The position numbers were made by a program, and so were the translations under genes. DNA of 64,000 nt from NCBI RefSeq assembly GCF_023273855.1, contig NZ_CP096884.1, forward strand, positions 2,976,001-3,040,000, in the 5' to 3' direction. Position 1 is the stretch's first letter, and every line of letters begins with the position of its first letter. The notes below the pieces were generated by a model, which was not told where the DNA came from, searched no databases, and saw only the letters and a list, made by a program, of their open reading frames with translations. Shown piece after piece: positions 37,655 to 45,733 of the stretch. Origin of the DNA: Seonamhaeicola sp. ML3 (GTDB lineage: Bacteria > Bacteroidota > Bacteroidia > Flavobacteriales > Flavobacteriaceae).

Positions 37655-38359
37655 TTGAGTTATTCAAATAAAATACTGGAGACATCAAAACCAAATATTG
37701 TTATTATTGGTGCATCAGGCCATGCAAAGATGGTCATTGAAATTCTAAAGTTAAGAGGCGAGTATAATATAATAGGCCTAATAGATTCTTTCAAGACAAA
37801 AGGAGATAAAGTGATGGAGTATGAAATTTTAGGTTGTGAAGAAATTATTCCCGAACTAATGAAAACTCATAACTTACATGGTGGTATCATTGCCATAGGT
37901 GATAATTGGACAAGAAAAAAAATGAGGGATAAAATTATAACCCTTACAAAAAAATTCAAGTTTATATCGGCAATTCACCCGTTTTCTTATCTGTATGAAG
38001 GAATTATTATTCCTGTTGGAGTAGTTGTTATGGCTGGTGTAATCGTTAATACAGATGCTAAAATTGGAGACTTTTGCATATTGAACACCAAAGCTTCTTT
38101 GGGTCATGATAGTGAGATGAAATCTTTTTCTAGTTTAGCACCTGGCGTAACCACTGGTGGTAATGTTGTCTTGGGTGTTGAGTCCGCTGTCTGTATAGGC
38201 GCTACAATTGTCAACAACATTTCAATTGGTGATTATTGTGTTATAGGAGCCAGTTCATTAGTCATTGATGATTTCAAAAACAATAGTTTAGTCTATGGTA
38301 CACCTGCAAGATTAGTACGGCACAGAAATCCTGATGAAAAATATCTAGGTAAGAATTAA
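37655..38359 (+). CDS. PglD-like sugar-nucleotide acetyltransferase
   Basis: The 234-residue NeuD/PglD-family protein has an N-terminal UDP-sugar-binding Rossmann lobe (IVIIGASGHAKMVIEIL, about 15-31) and a C-terminal left-handed beta-helix of hexapeptide repeats (about 115-215). The probable catalytic histidine is H151 in TKASLGHDSEM. It should acetylate the 4-amino group made by the DegT-type enzyme. There is no ATG near the start; TTG at 37655 gives a sensible N-terminus. Position right after the PglC-like gene supports the bacillosamine-type route. Confidence 0.87.
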   Translation: MSYSNKILETSKPNIVIIGASGHAKMVIEILKLRGEYNIIGLIDSFKTKGDKVMEYEILGCEEIIPELMKTHNLHGGIIAIGDNWTRKKMRDKIITLTKKFKFISAIHPFSYLYEGIIIPVGVVVMAGVIVNTDAKIGDFCILNTKASLGHDSEMKSFSSLAPGVTTGGNVVLGVESAVCIGATIVNNISIGDYCVIGASSLVIDDFKNNSLVYGTPARLVRHRNPDEKYLGKN

Positions 38360-38390
38360 AAAATACAATCAAAAATATTACATCTATAAT

Positions 38391-39428
38391 ATGAAGCCAA
38401 ATCTTAACTTAATAGAAACTAAAGAACAATGGGATTTAACCTTAGAAAAGGTAGAGGTTTATGATTTCTATCATACTTATGATTACCATCTATTATCTAA
38501 AAACCCTGATGAAAAAGCCGTTCTACTAGAATATAATGAGAATAATTTCACTATTTGTATACCGCTTATAATTAGAAGCATAGAAGGAACAGAGTTTTTT
38601 GATGCCACATCTGTTTATGGGTATGCAGGTCCAATCAGTAAAAATCTACCAGATCAATTTGACTCAGCTACTTTTAAAGAAATACTATTAGATTTTTTAA
38701 AAAGTGAAAAAATAGTATCGGTGTTTTCTAGATTAAACCCCTTTATAGATAATCAAGATAGCATTTTACATAACATTGGAGAAATTCATGAGCTTGGAAG
38801 AGTTGTAAATATCGACTTAACAAAAAACATAGATGAACAACGAATGATTTTTTCGAAGACCACGAAAAGATACCTCAATAAGTGCAGAAGGAGTTTTGAT
38901 GTTATAAAAAGTTCAAGTATTGAGGATATGGAAACTTTCAGGAGTCTTTACTATGAAAACATGGACAGAGTGAATGCGAAAAAAGATTATTATTTCTCGA
39001 AAGAATACTTTGAAAAATTTGTTGACAGTAAGGATTATGAAACCGATGTGCTCATGGCCATAGATAAAGAAAGTAAAACAATTATTTCTGCTGCAATGAT
39101 GGTTAAAACCAATAACATAATCCAGTATCATATCTCGGGAACAAAAAATGATTACTTGTCCTTATCACCTATTAGACTATTAATTGATGAAATGAGAATT
39201 AGCGGTACTGGTGAGGGCTACAAATTTTTCAATTTAGGTGGTGGACTAGGTAATAATGAAGATGAACTATTTAGGTTTAAATCATCTTTTTCAAAAGATT
39301 TTAAAACCTTTAAAATTTGGAAATGTATAGTGGATCAGGATATGTATGATAGCTTAGTGTCCAAATCTAACAACAAAAACGAATCAATAGATTTTTTTCC
39401 ACTATACAGATATGTGAAAAATGATTAA
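38391..39428 (+). CDS. FemAB/BioF2-like acyltransferase
   Basis: The 345-residue protein has a double GNAT fold. N-terminal features are FYHTYDYHLLSK and YGYAGPISKN. Central features are SKTTKRYLNKCRRSF and SAAMMVKTNNIIQYHISGT. Near the C-terminus is FNLGGGLGNNEDELFRFKSSF, the last being the GNAT/FemAB core motif. Relatives transfer amino acids from tRNA to peptidoglycan or acyl groups to sugars. In an EPS locus an amino-acyl or acyl decoration is the likely role, but the substrate is unknown. It occupies the place where PglE usually follows PglD. Confidence 0.75.
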   Translation: MKPNLNLIETKEQWDLTLEKVEVYDFYHTYDYHLLSKNPDEKAVLLEYNENNFTICIPLIIRSIEGTEFFDATSVYGYAGPISKNLPDQFDSATFKEILLDFLKSEKIVSVFSRLNPFIDNQDSILHNIGEIHELGRVVNIDLTKNIDEQRMIFSKTTKRYLNKCRRSFDVIKSSSIEDMETFRSLYYENMDRVNAKKDYYFSKEYFEKFVDSKDYETDVLMAIDKESKTIISAAMMVKTNNIIQYHISGTKNDYLSLSPIRLLIDEMRISGTGEGYKFFNLGGGLGNNEDELFRFKSSFSKDFKTFKIWKCIVDQDMYDSLVSKSNNKNESIDFFPLYRYVKND

Positions 39429-39481
39429 TAATATTTAGTCTATAGTAAACACTCATATTTTGTAAAATATTATTGACAACA

Positions 39482-39495
39482 TGACTATTGTCATA
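39482..39495 (+). repeat. Small dyad ATGAC-TATT-GTCAT
   Basis: Perfect 5-bp arms around 4 bases in the 132-bp gap between the two acyltransferase genes, immediately upstream of the larger inverted repeat at 39495. Function unknown. Confidence 0.4.
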
Positions 39496-39562
39496 TTTAA
39501 ATAGCAATAAAATAAGGTTATTTACATTGGTTTAAAAACCCCAATTTTATTGCTATTTAAAT
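39495..39562. repeat. 19-bp perfect inverted repeat ending in a start codon
   Basis: The arms at 39495-39513 and 39544-39562 are exact reverse complements of 19 bases (core TAGCAATAAAA / TTTTATTGCTA) around a 30-base spacer. The spacer itself holds GGTTT/AAACC. The first two bases of the ATG at 39561 lie in the right arm, so RNA read through from upstream would fold the translation start into a long hairpin. Confidence 0.85.
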
Positions 39563-40811
39563 GCCTTACGACACTCCTTTCATCTGTAATACTTTCCAGA
39601 GCATTTGGAAATCACACTTCAAACCAAATAATAAATTATATCGATTCAATTTCATAGAAGGTATAGATTTTTATAAGACCAAATTTACTCCAGTTTTTTT
39701 TAACATAGGTAAAAACTTAACTAAAGGCAACAACTATTTATTAAAGGATTTGGGAGGGCTTAAGAATAAAGCATTAGTAATTTATGATGTTCTAGCTCAT
39801 GCCCAAAAGACTCATGATATCCCTGAAACCAATAAAAAAACTAGGGTTTATAAATCTGTTCAATATTCCGGATTTTTAATAAATCTAAATAAATTTGAAA
39901 ATCTTAATGAGTATATGCAATTTGCTTTTGGCAGGAATAGCAGAATGAAGATGAGAAAATACTCAAGAAAACTTAATCAATGTTTTGATTTTAAAACTAA
40001 AATGTTCTTTGGTGAAATTGAAAAAAAACAATTTGATGATTTGTTTGATCAATTTATGAATTTACTGGAAAAAAGGTATTCTCAAAAGCAAATAATGCAT
40101 AATAATATGCAACTTAAAGAATGGCAATTTTATAAAAAAGTTGCTTACCCCCTTATTTTAAAAAAAAGAGCTTCTCTTTTTGTAGTGTATGATGGTGAAA
40201 CCCCTATAGCTATTACTTACAATTACCATACAAAGAACTCTATTATAGACGCTATTACGGCTTTTGATATCGATTATTCTAAATTTAATATTGGGTATAT
40301 AACCAATTTAAGTCTACTTGATTGGTGCTTTAAAAATAACATAAACACATTCGATTTCTCTAAGGGTTTTTATGAATATAAAAAAAGGATGAGTACTTCT
40401 GAATATAATTTTGAATATCACATTATATATAACAGCTCTTCTTTTATTTCAAAAACCCTTGCCTTCTGCTATTACAACTATTTTGAGTTTAAGTCTTTCT
40501 TGAGAAAAAGGAATTATAATGAAAAGTTTCATCAATTAACTTATAAATTAAATCATATAAGGGGGTTAAGACCCAAAAAAAACATTCTTATTGAAAAAAT
40601 TGATTCTCTTCCTCAGAAAGACAATCTGATTAGCATTGATTTGACTGAAGATGATAACTTCTGTTTTTTACGTAAAGTAATAAATAATTTTCTTTATGTC
40701 TCAGAATCACCATTTGAGGAGATTAACACTTTTAAAAGAAAAGATATCTCAAATGCATATATTCTATCAGATAGTAATTTTGAGTTCATACAAGAAGTTA
40801 AAATTGCGTGA
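39561..40811 (+). CDS. GNAT/BioF2-like acyltransferase
   Basis: The 416-residue protein resembles CelD/BcsL-type GNAT proteins: GRNSRMKMRKYSRKLNQCF, RASLFVVYDGETPIAITYNYHT and the core INTFDFSKGFYEYKKRMS. It differs from the FemAB-like protein just upstream. It lacks a signal peptide and membrane helices. An acyl transfer to the polysaccharide or its precursor is likely. The start codon lies in the right arm of a 19-bp inverted repeat, which may limit translation unless a transcript begins inside the repeat. Confidence 0.72.
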   Translation: MPYDTPFICNTFQSIWKSHFKPNNKLYRFNFIEGIDFYKTKFTPVFFNIGKNLTKGNNYLLKDLGGLKNKALVIYDVLAHAQKTHDIPETNKKTRVYKSVQYSGFLINLNKFENLNEYMQFAFGRNSRMKMRKYSRKLNQCFDFKTKMFFGEIEKKQFDDLFDQFMNLLEKRYSQKQIMHNNMQLKEWQFYKKVAYPLILKKRASLFVVYDGETPIAITYNYHTKNSIIDAITAFDIDYSKFNIGYITNLSLLDWCFKNNINTFDFSKGFYEYKKRMSTSEYNFEYHIIYNSSSFISKTLAFCYYNYFEFKSFLRKRNYNEKFHQLTYKLNHIRGLRPKKNILIEKIDSLPQKDNLISIDLTEDDNFCFLRKVINNFLYVSESPFEEINTFKRKDISNAYILSDSNFEFIQEVKIA

Positions 40812-40895
40812 GGTAATAATTAGAAAAACAGAGATAATCTTTTGATTCTTATATTTTAAAAACAAACTATTTAACTCATTAAAATAAAGGGTATT

Positions 40896-42581
40896 ATGGT
40901 TATTTTAGGCTTAAATTATTACTTTCATGATTCTACAGCATGTATAGTTAAAGATGGGATATTAATTTCCGCAATAGAAGAAGAACGATTAAATAGAGAT
41001 AAACATACACAGCAATTTCCAGAATTAGCAATAAAAAGATGTTTGGATACGGCTAACCTCGGTTTTGGAGATATAGACCATATAGCGGTTTCTATAAAAC
41101 CAACATCGCATTGGCTAAAAAAAATGGTTTACATAATCAAAACCCCTAAAAGCTTTTTACCTTTCTTTGGACACCATGTTGTAAACGCTTATGCTAAACA
41201 AAGAAGATTAAAGTTGTGGTATAATAAAGTTTTCAAAGGAGTTGATGGTCCAAAAATCCACTTTATACAACACCATTTAACTCATGTTTGTGGGACTTTT
41301 TTCGTTTCCCCATATAAGGAAGCAGCACTTTTGGGAATAGATGGTTCTGGTGAATGGGCAACTACTTGGTTGGGGTTTGGTAGCGGTTTGGAAATTAAAA
41401 AGTTAAGTGAGAGCTTCTTCCCAAATTCCTTAGGGTCATTTTATGAAACTGTCACACAATTTTGTGGGTTTAAACCAAATTATGATGAAGGCAAGACCAT
41501 GGGATTAGCGCCAATGGGTAATCCTGAAGTTTATAGAGACAAAGTAGATAAAATTGTAAAAGTCAATAGAAATGGGGAGTTAAAAGTTGATTTATCTTAT
41601 TTCAACTATCAGTACCTTATTAAAGATCTTTACTCTTCAAAGTTTCTAGATGCATTTGGAAAACCAAGAAATCCAGAAGATAAATTCCAAACTAACCACT
41701 ACGACACTGCGGCGGCATTTCAAACTATATTAGAGGACCGAGTAATAGAAATATGCATGTATCTTCATAAAAAAACAAAAGCTGATTATTTAGTGATTTC
41801 TGGAGGTGTTTCATTGAACAGTGTTATGAATGGAAGGATAATAAGAGAAACACCTTTTAAAGATGTATATGTAATGCCCGCAGCAGGTGATAATGGTACA
41901 GCAATTGGAGCTGCATATTATCTTTATAATGGTATTTTCAAAAAGCAAAGAAAATTTGTACATGATAATCCATATACCGGAACGGAATATGGAAACGAAG
42001 AAATAGAAAAAATTATTAAGTCTGCTAAGTTAAAATCAGATTATTATGAAGATGTTTGCGAAAAAGCCTCTTCTCTACTTGCACAAGGAAAAATTATAGG
42101 CTGGTTTCAAGGAAAAATGGAGATTGGCCCCAGAGCTTTAGGTAGTCGAAGCATATTGGCGAACCCTGCATTTCCTGATATGAAAGATAAAATAAATGCA
42201 GAAGTCAAGTTCAGAGAATCGTATAGGCCTTTTGCGCCTTCTGCACTAGTTGAATCATACCAAGATTATTTTGATTTACAGGTAGAGGCACCATTCATGT
42301 TAAAAGTATGCCAAGTTAAGAAGGATAAAAGAAAACTTATACCGGCAGTTACTCACGTAGATGGAAGTGCCAGACTGCAGACGGTGAGCAAACAATCACA
42401 TCCTATGTATTATGAGGTTATAAGCAAACTTGGAGAAAAAACAGGGGTCCCCGTAGTTTTGAATACTAGTTTTAATATACAAGGTGAGCCTGTAGTAGAA
42501 TCTCCAAAAGATGCTTTAAGATGCTTTTTTTCAACTGGTTTAGATGCTTTAGTAATAGGCAACCATGTCATTGAAAAATAA
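40896..42581 (+). CDS. NodU/CmcH-family carbamoyltransferase
   Basis: The 561-residue enzyme should transfer a carbamoyl group from carbamoyl phosphate to a sugar hydroxyl through an ATP-dependent intermediate. N-terminal Kae1-like domain: ILGLNYYFHDSTACIV, the metal histidines in IQHHLTHVCGTFF, LLGIDGSGEWATT, and GGVSLNSVMNGRI. C-terminal carbamoyltransferase domain: GKIIGWFQGKMEIGPRALG, SRSILA, YRPFAPS and NTSFNIQGEP. Length is normal. It sits between the acyltransferase and exosortase genes. Confidence 0.92.
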   Translation: MVILGLNYYFHDSTACIVKDGILISAIEEERLNRDKHTQQFPELAIKRCLDTANLGFGDIDHIAVSIKPTSHWLKKMVYIIKTPKSFLPFFGHHVVNAYAKQRRLKLWYNKVFKGVDGPKIHFIQHHLTHVCGTFFVSPYKEAALLGIDGSGEWATTWLGFGSGLEIKKLSESFFPNSLGSFYETVTQFCGFKPNYDEGKTMGLAPMGNPEVYRDKVDKIVKVNRNGELKVDLSYFNYQYLIKDLYSSKFLDAFGKPRNPEDKFQTNHYDTAAAFQTILEDRVIEICMYLHKKTKADYLVISGGVSLNSVMNGRIIRETPFKDVYVMPAAGDNGTAIGAAYYLYNGIFKKQRKFVHDNPYTGTEYGNEEIEKIIKSAKLKSDYYEDVCEKASSLLAQGKIIGWFQGKMEIGPRALGSRSILANPAFPDMKDKINAEVKFRESYRPFAPSALVESYQDYFDLQVEAPFMLKVCQVKKDKRKLIPAVTHVDGSARLQTVSKQSHPMYYEVISKLGEKTGVPVVLNTSFNIQGEPVVESPKDALRCFFSTGLDALVIGNHVIEK

Positions 42582-42723
42582 AATATGTGTTTAATATGTT
42601 CATAACTAAAATTCGTAAAACGTATTTTATTCAATTTATCTTACTACCTAGAAGTAAATAGTTCTTATTTTATCAGTTTAGCAAGAATAATGTTTAATTA
42701 GTCGAAAAAAAACTAAACTTACT

Positions 42724-42741
42724 AAGTAGAAAACTACTTTT
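42724..42741 (+). terminator. Weak hairpin AAGTAG-AAAA-CTACTT with short T run
   Basis: Six-base arms and a four-A loop followed by a few T residues, in the 181-bp gap before the exosortase gene. It may attenuate readthrough from the carbamoyltransferase gene. Confidence 0.3.
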
Positions 42742-42762
42742 AATCCATCAAACTTAACCGCT

Positions 42763-43353
42763 GTGATAAATAACCTCAAATCTGTTATAGCCAAAGTTCC
42801 TAAGAATATAAAACTTTTTTTAGGAAAGGCTTTCATTCTCTTTATAGCTTGGAAATTGATATACAGTCTTTTTCTTTACAATTCTAAATATTTAGACCAT
42901 CCTTTAACAACTCATGTTGGGGAGGCTTCTGTATTCTTAATAAACCAACTTGGTGATTTAGAAGGATATACAACAAAAAGAGTGACCGATGTATACAATA
43001 TAAACGGGAATGTTGTAAATGAAGAATCATCAGCAATATACCATAATGACCGAATGGTTTTACACATAGCAAATGCATGTAATGGACTTGAGCTGATGGT
43101 ACTATATATTGGTTTTATTATTTGTATGCCCTCTAGTTTTCTTAGAAAGTTGCTCTACATTGTTGTTGGTATATTAATACTGGATATGATTAATATTTTG
43201 AGATGTACAGGACTCATTTACTTGAGAGAGTATTACCATGTTTATTTTCAATTTGCTCATCGCTATTTGTTCAATGCAGTTACTTATACTGCTACGTTCA
43301 TATTATGGGTTGTTTTTTCCAGAAAAATTAGTTTCAAAAATGAGAATATATAA
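42763..43353 (+). CDS. Exosortase-family membrane cysteine protease/transpeptidase
   Basis: The 196-residue multi-pass protein carries the exosortase catalytic set: C106 in NACNGLEL, R147 in INILRCTGLI and H166 in QFAHRYLFN. Exosortases cut C-terminal sorting tails of exported proteins at the inner membrane and join them to a surface anchor, often with EPS genes nearby. Its small size is that of the exosortase forms found in Bacteroidota. The start is a GTG at 42763. No protein in the window has a matching C-terminal tail, so the target is elsewhere. It overlaps the next membrane-protein gene by 14 bp. Confidence 0.88.
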   Translation: MINNLKSVIAKVPKNIKLFLGKAFILFIAWKLIYSLFLYNSKYLDHPLTTHVGEASVFLINQLGDLEGYTTKRVTDVYNINGNVVNEESSAIYHNDRMVLHIANACNGLELMVLYIGFIICMPSSFLRKLLYIVVGILILDMINILRCTGLIYLREYYHVYFQFAHRYLFNAVTYTATFILWVVFSRKISFKNENI

Positions 43354-43744
43354 ATCAGACAGGGTACGTTTCATATCAGGTCTCATACTTATAATAATCT
43401 TCTATTCTACTTATTATATTTATGTTGAAGAAAATGAACACATCAAAACTTTAAGCAGATTTTTAGAGTATTTCATAAAATTTTTATTTACTGTTGCTAT
43501 TTATCTAATAGGGTATTATCACCTTGGCAAATTAAAAGATGAGTGGATGTCCTATTTATGGCACTTTATTCATATTTCTGGCTTATGTATAATAAGTGCT
43601 ATAGGACTGTATGATTATTTAATTGCTGATATCTCTCTGGGAACGTTATTGTTTGCTGGATCCGTACAAGAATTTTTAATCTCTCCTGTTTTATATGTTG
43701 GGATGGGCTTATTAAATAGAAGTCTCAATAACAGAGATAAATAA
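43340..43744 (+). CDS. Four-helix membrane protein coupled to the exosortase
   Basis: The 134-residue protein (ATG 43340, MRIYKSDRVRFISG) has four predicted membrane helices at about 9-28, 40-62, 68-95 and 98-123. I do not recognise a family. An in-frame start at 43238 would lie deep inside the exosortase gene and is unlikely. The 14-bp overlap with the exosortase gene and the terminator right after it make it an exosortase-associated protein by position. It may serve in the same sorting step, but that is inference. Confidence 0.65.
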   Translation: MRIYKSDRVRFISGLILIIIFYSTYYIYVEENEHIKTLSRFLEYFIKFLFTVAIYLIGYYHLGKLKDEWMSYLWHFIHISGLCIISAIGLYDYLIADISLGTLLFAGSVQEFLISPVLYVGMGLLNRSLNNRDK

Positions 43745-43772
43745 AAAAAACTCCTTAATTTGGAGCTTTTTT
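43743..43772. terminator. Intrinsic terminator closing the EPS locus
   Basis: CTCC (43751-43754), a 7-base loop and GGAG (43762-43765) are flanked by A8 and, after one unpaired C, T6. It lies between the last EPS gene and the convergent Lrp gene. Confidence 0.65.
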
Positions 43773-43802
43773 GTGTAGGTTTTATTGTATTTAGTTTTTT
43801 AT

Positions 43803-44282
43803 TTACATGTCATTAAATATGGAATGCATTAATCGTTTTTTATCGTTTATGCTTTCTTCTAACGAAATCATAGTTTCAGTTCTGTAAACACCTTCTATAT
43901 CATCCAGTAAGAATATCACCTCTTTAGCATGCTCTGTGCTTCTAGCCCTAATTTTACAAAAAATGTTGAACTTACCTGTGGTAATGTGTGCAACTGTAAC
44001 ATAAGGAATCTCATTAATGCGCTCTAATACAAACTTAGTTTGAGAGGTATTGTTTAGATAAACACCAACATAAGCTATAAAGGAATACCCTAGCTTTTTG
44101 TAATCTAACATTAAAGAAGAACCCTTTATTATTCCAGATTCCTCCATTTTTTTAACACGTACATGTACCGTACCTGCTGATATCAGTAATTTTTTTGCTA
44201 TATCTGTAAAAGGAATTCTTGTGTTATCTATCAACATATCAAGAATTTGGTGGTCGATTTCGTCTAGTTTAATTTTCCCCAT
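43803..44282 (-). CDS. Lrp/AsnC-family transcriptional regulator
   Basis: The 159-residue protein has an N-terminal winged helix (LDEIDHQILDMLIDNTRIPF, then TDIAKKLLISAGTVHVRVKKM) and a C-terminal RAM ligand-binding domain (about 68-150). Such proteins sense amino acids and control their metabolism. The gene follows the M14 peptidase gene on the same strand. Between them lies a 17-bp perfect dyad at 44335-44351, just upstream of its -7 box (44307-44314), a plausible operator. Confidence 0.92.
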   Translation of the reverse strand: MGKIKLDEIDHQILDMLIDNTRIPFTDIAKKLLISAGTVHVRVKKMEESGIIKGSSLMLDYKKLGYSFIAYVGVYLNNTSQTKFVLERINEIPYVTVAHITTGKFNIFCKIRARSTEHAKEVIFLLDDIEGVYRTETMISLEESINDKKRLMHSIFNDM

Positions 44283-44306
44283 AATTAATTATTCTTAGAT
44301 AAAAAG

Positions 44307-44314
44307 CAAAAATA
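44307..44314 (-). promoter_or_regulatory. -7 promoter box of the Lrp gene
   Basis: Minus strand reads TATTTTTG, matching TAnnTTTG, 25 bases before the ATG at 44282. Confidence 0.45.
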
Positions 44315-44334
44315 ACACATTTTTATTAATAATT

Positions 44335-44351
44335 ACGCATTTAAAATGCGT
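44335..44351. promoter_or_regulatory. 17-bp palindrome, candidate Lrp operator
   Basis: ACGCATTT-A-AAATGCGT is a perfect dyad about 20 bases upstream of the Lrp -7 box and right behind the stop of the M14 gene. On the minus strand it lacks a T run, so an operator is more likely than a terminator. Length and place fit Lrp/AsnC autoregulation. Confidence 0.5.
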
Positions 44352-44352
44352 T

Positions 44353-45501
44353 TTATTTTATATTTAATGCGATTATTTCATTTTTTAATACTATTAAAAC
44401 GTTTTCGTTACCAATTGTTAACTTTTCATTGTTTGCCCCTAACACTTTTACTCCTTTTGCATCAATCTCTTTATGAGCAAAAAAATCACTTAACTTTTCA
44501 ATCTTTTCTATAAAAGGCACAAACAAGAGCTTACCTGCTTTTAAAATTTCTTTGTATTGTATACCAATATCTACTAATTCATCTCCATAACCTGATACAT
44601 TTCTTATAATTATATCTAAAAAAAGCTTTTCATTTTCTGGAATTTGAAAATATGGCTCATAAAGAGACCCGTCTACATCGGTAACTGAAATATAATTTAA
44701 AGATATTAAATAGGACATGTATATGAGCTCTCTGGTAAATTCTCTTTGGTAGTCAGAATCATAATGACCAGCTTCGAAGAGAATAGTTGGTATATTTTCA
44801 CTTTGAAACGTATCACCAACACAATTTATATTAAAAGCATCGTCATAAACACCTACCTGATTTGGAATAACGTCTTGAAGAGCTTTATTCATAACTCCAA
44901 TTATCTCCATAGCAACCCTTCTATTTGGAGTAATAGTACATACTTTATCTTGTGCTGGAGAAAGAAATGATACAGTAGCCGATTTATTGGCTTTGCCTGC
45001 ACTAAAAATAGTTCGCTGTCCATGTAAATTATAGCAATAGTTGGGCTTAAAACGATTAAACACGTTACGTAACACATTGCTTTCTGGTTGTGTTAAATTT
45101 TGTGCATCCCTGTTTAAATCAACTTCATTGGCATTAACCCTAGTATATGCATGGGCTCCATCTGGATTTAAAATGGGAATGACATATAAGGTGCAGTTCT
45201 TTAAAATTGAATTAATGGAATCATTGTCACTTTTGAAAGAATTAAATAAATCGAATAGTGCTTTCGTAGTGGTAGATTCATTGCCATGCATTTGCGACCA
45301 CATTAAAATTCGTTTATTGCCGGTTCCGACTTTAACACCGTAAATTGGTTTTCTCAAAACCGATTTACCTATAATCTCAACTTCAAATTTATCTCCTAAA
45401 TCCTTAAGCAAAGGTTCTATATTTTGATTAGTAATATAGCGCCCATAAAGAGATTCTTCTTTGTGTTTTATATAGAGTGATTTAATGTACTCCTTTTGCA
45501 T
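44353..45501 (-). CDS. M14-family zinc carboxypeptidase-like protein, cytoplasmic
   Basis: The 382-residue protein has the M14 zinc ligands H72 and E75 (MHGNES) and H160 (NLHGQR), substrate arginine R131 (DLNRD) and catalytic glutamate E243 (ILFEAGHY). There is no signal peptide, so it acts in the cytoplasm, unlike most M14 digestive enzymes. About 110 residues follow the catalytic domain (from 270) with no motif I know. It may trim peptides or act on a peptidoglycan fragment. It is divergent from the XRE regulator gene, with palindromic operators between. Confidence 0.88.
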   Translation of the reverse strand: MQKEYIKSLYIKHKEESLYGRYITNQNIEPLLKDLGDKFEVEIIGKSVLRKPIYGVKVGTGNKRILMWSQMHGNESTTTKALFDLFNSFKSDNDSINSILKNCTLYVIPILNPDGAHAYTRVNANEVDLNRDAQNLTQPESNVLRNVFNRFKPNYCYNLHGQRTIFSAGKANKSATVSFLSPAQDKVCTITPNRRVAMEIIGVMNKALQDVIPNQVGVYDDAFNINCVGDTFQSENIPTILFEAGHYDSDYQREFTRELIYMSYLISLNYISVTDVDGSLYEPYFQIPENEKLFLDIIIRNVSGYGDELVDIGIQYKEILKAGKLLFVPFIEKIEKLSDFFAHKEIDAKGVKVLGANNEKLTIGNENVLIVLKNEIIALNIK

Positions 45502-45516
45502 TTATTAGATTTTGGA

Positions 45517-45526
45517 TACAAATGTA
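45517..45526. promoter_or_regulatory. TACA-AA-TGTA palindrome, operator and minus-strand -7 box
   Basis: Perfect dyad. On the minus strand it reads TACATTTGTA and so contains a -7 match (TACATTTG) 17 bases before the M14 gene start. Confidence 0.5.
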
Positions 45527-45538
45527 AACAATTACTAT

Positions 45539-45552
45539 TTTACATTTGTAAA
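45539..45552. promoter_or_regulatory. TTTACA-TT-TGTAAA palindrome, operator
   Basis: Perfect 6-bp arms around TT. Contains the core TACATTTGTA (45541-45550) shared with the sites at 45517 and 45766. Confidence 0.5.
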
Positions 45553-45575
45553 CAGTAGAATTGAATAGTTTTGAT

Positions 45576-45585
45576 TACAATTGTA
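45576..45585. promoter_or_regulatory. TACA-AT-TGTA palindrome, operator
   Basis: Perfect dyad of the same TACA-NN-TGTA type, third in the M14/XRE gap. Confidence 0.45.
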
Positions 45586-45733
45586 TACGTTTATAGTAGA
45601 CTTAGTAAACTAAAAACGCTAAATGCAGGTAAATAAAAACGTAGTTGTGCAAAGATTAATTATTTTCATATATATCAATTAATTAAGTTTAAAAATGTAA
45701 AGTTTAAGTTTAATTATTTTAACTGTTTAACTA

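Noticed and set aside
39495-39562. Invertible promoter of the Bacteroides capsule type
   Set aside because: The arms are only 30 bases apart, too short to carry an invertible promoter, and no invertase gene is near.
42763-43744. Calling the 134-residue protein a named exosortase-associated family
   Set aside because: The remembered sequence pattern of such families does not clearly match, so it is left unnamed.
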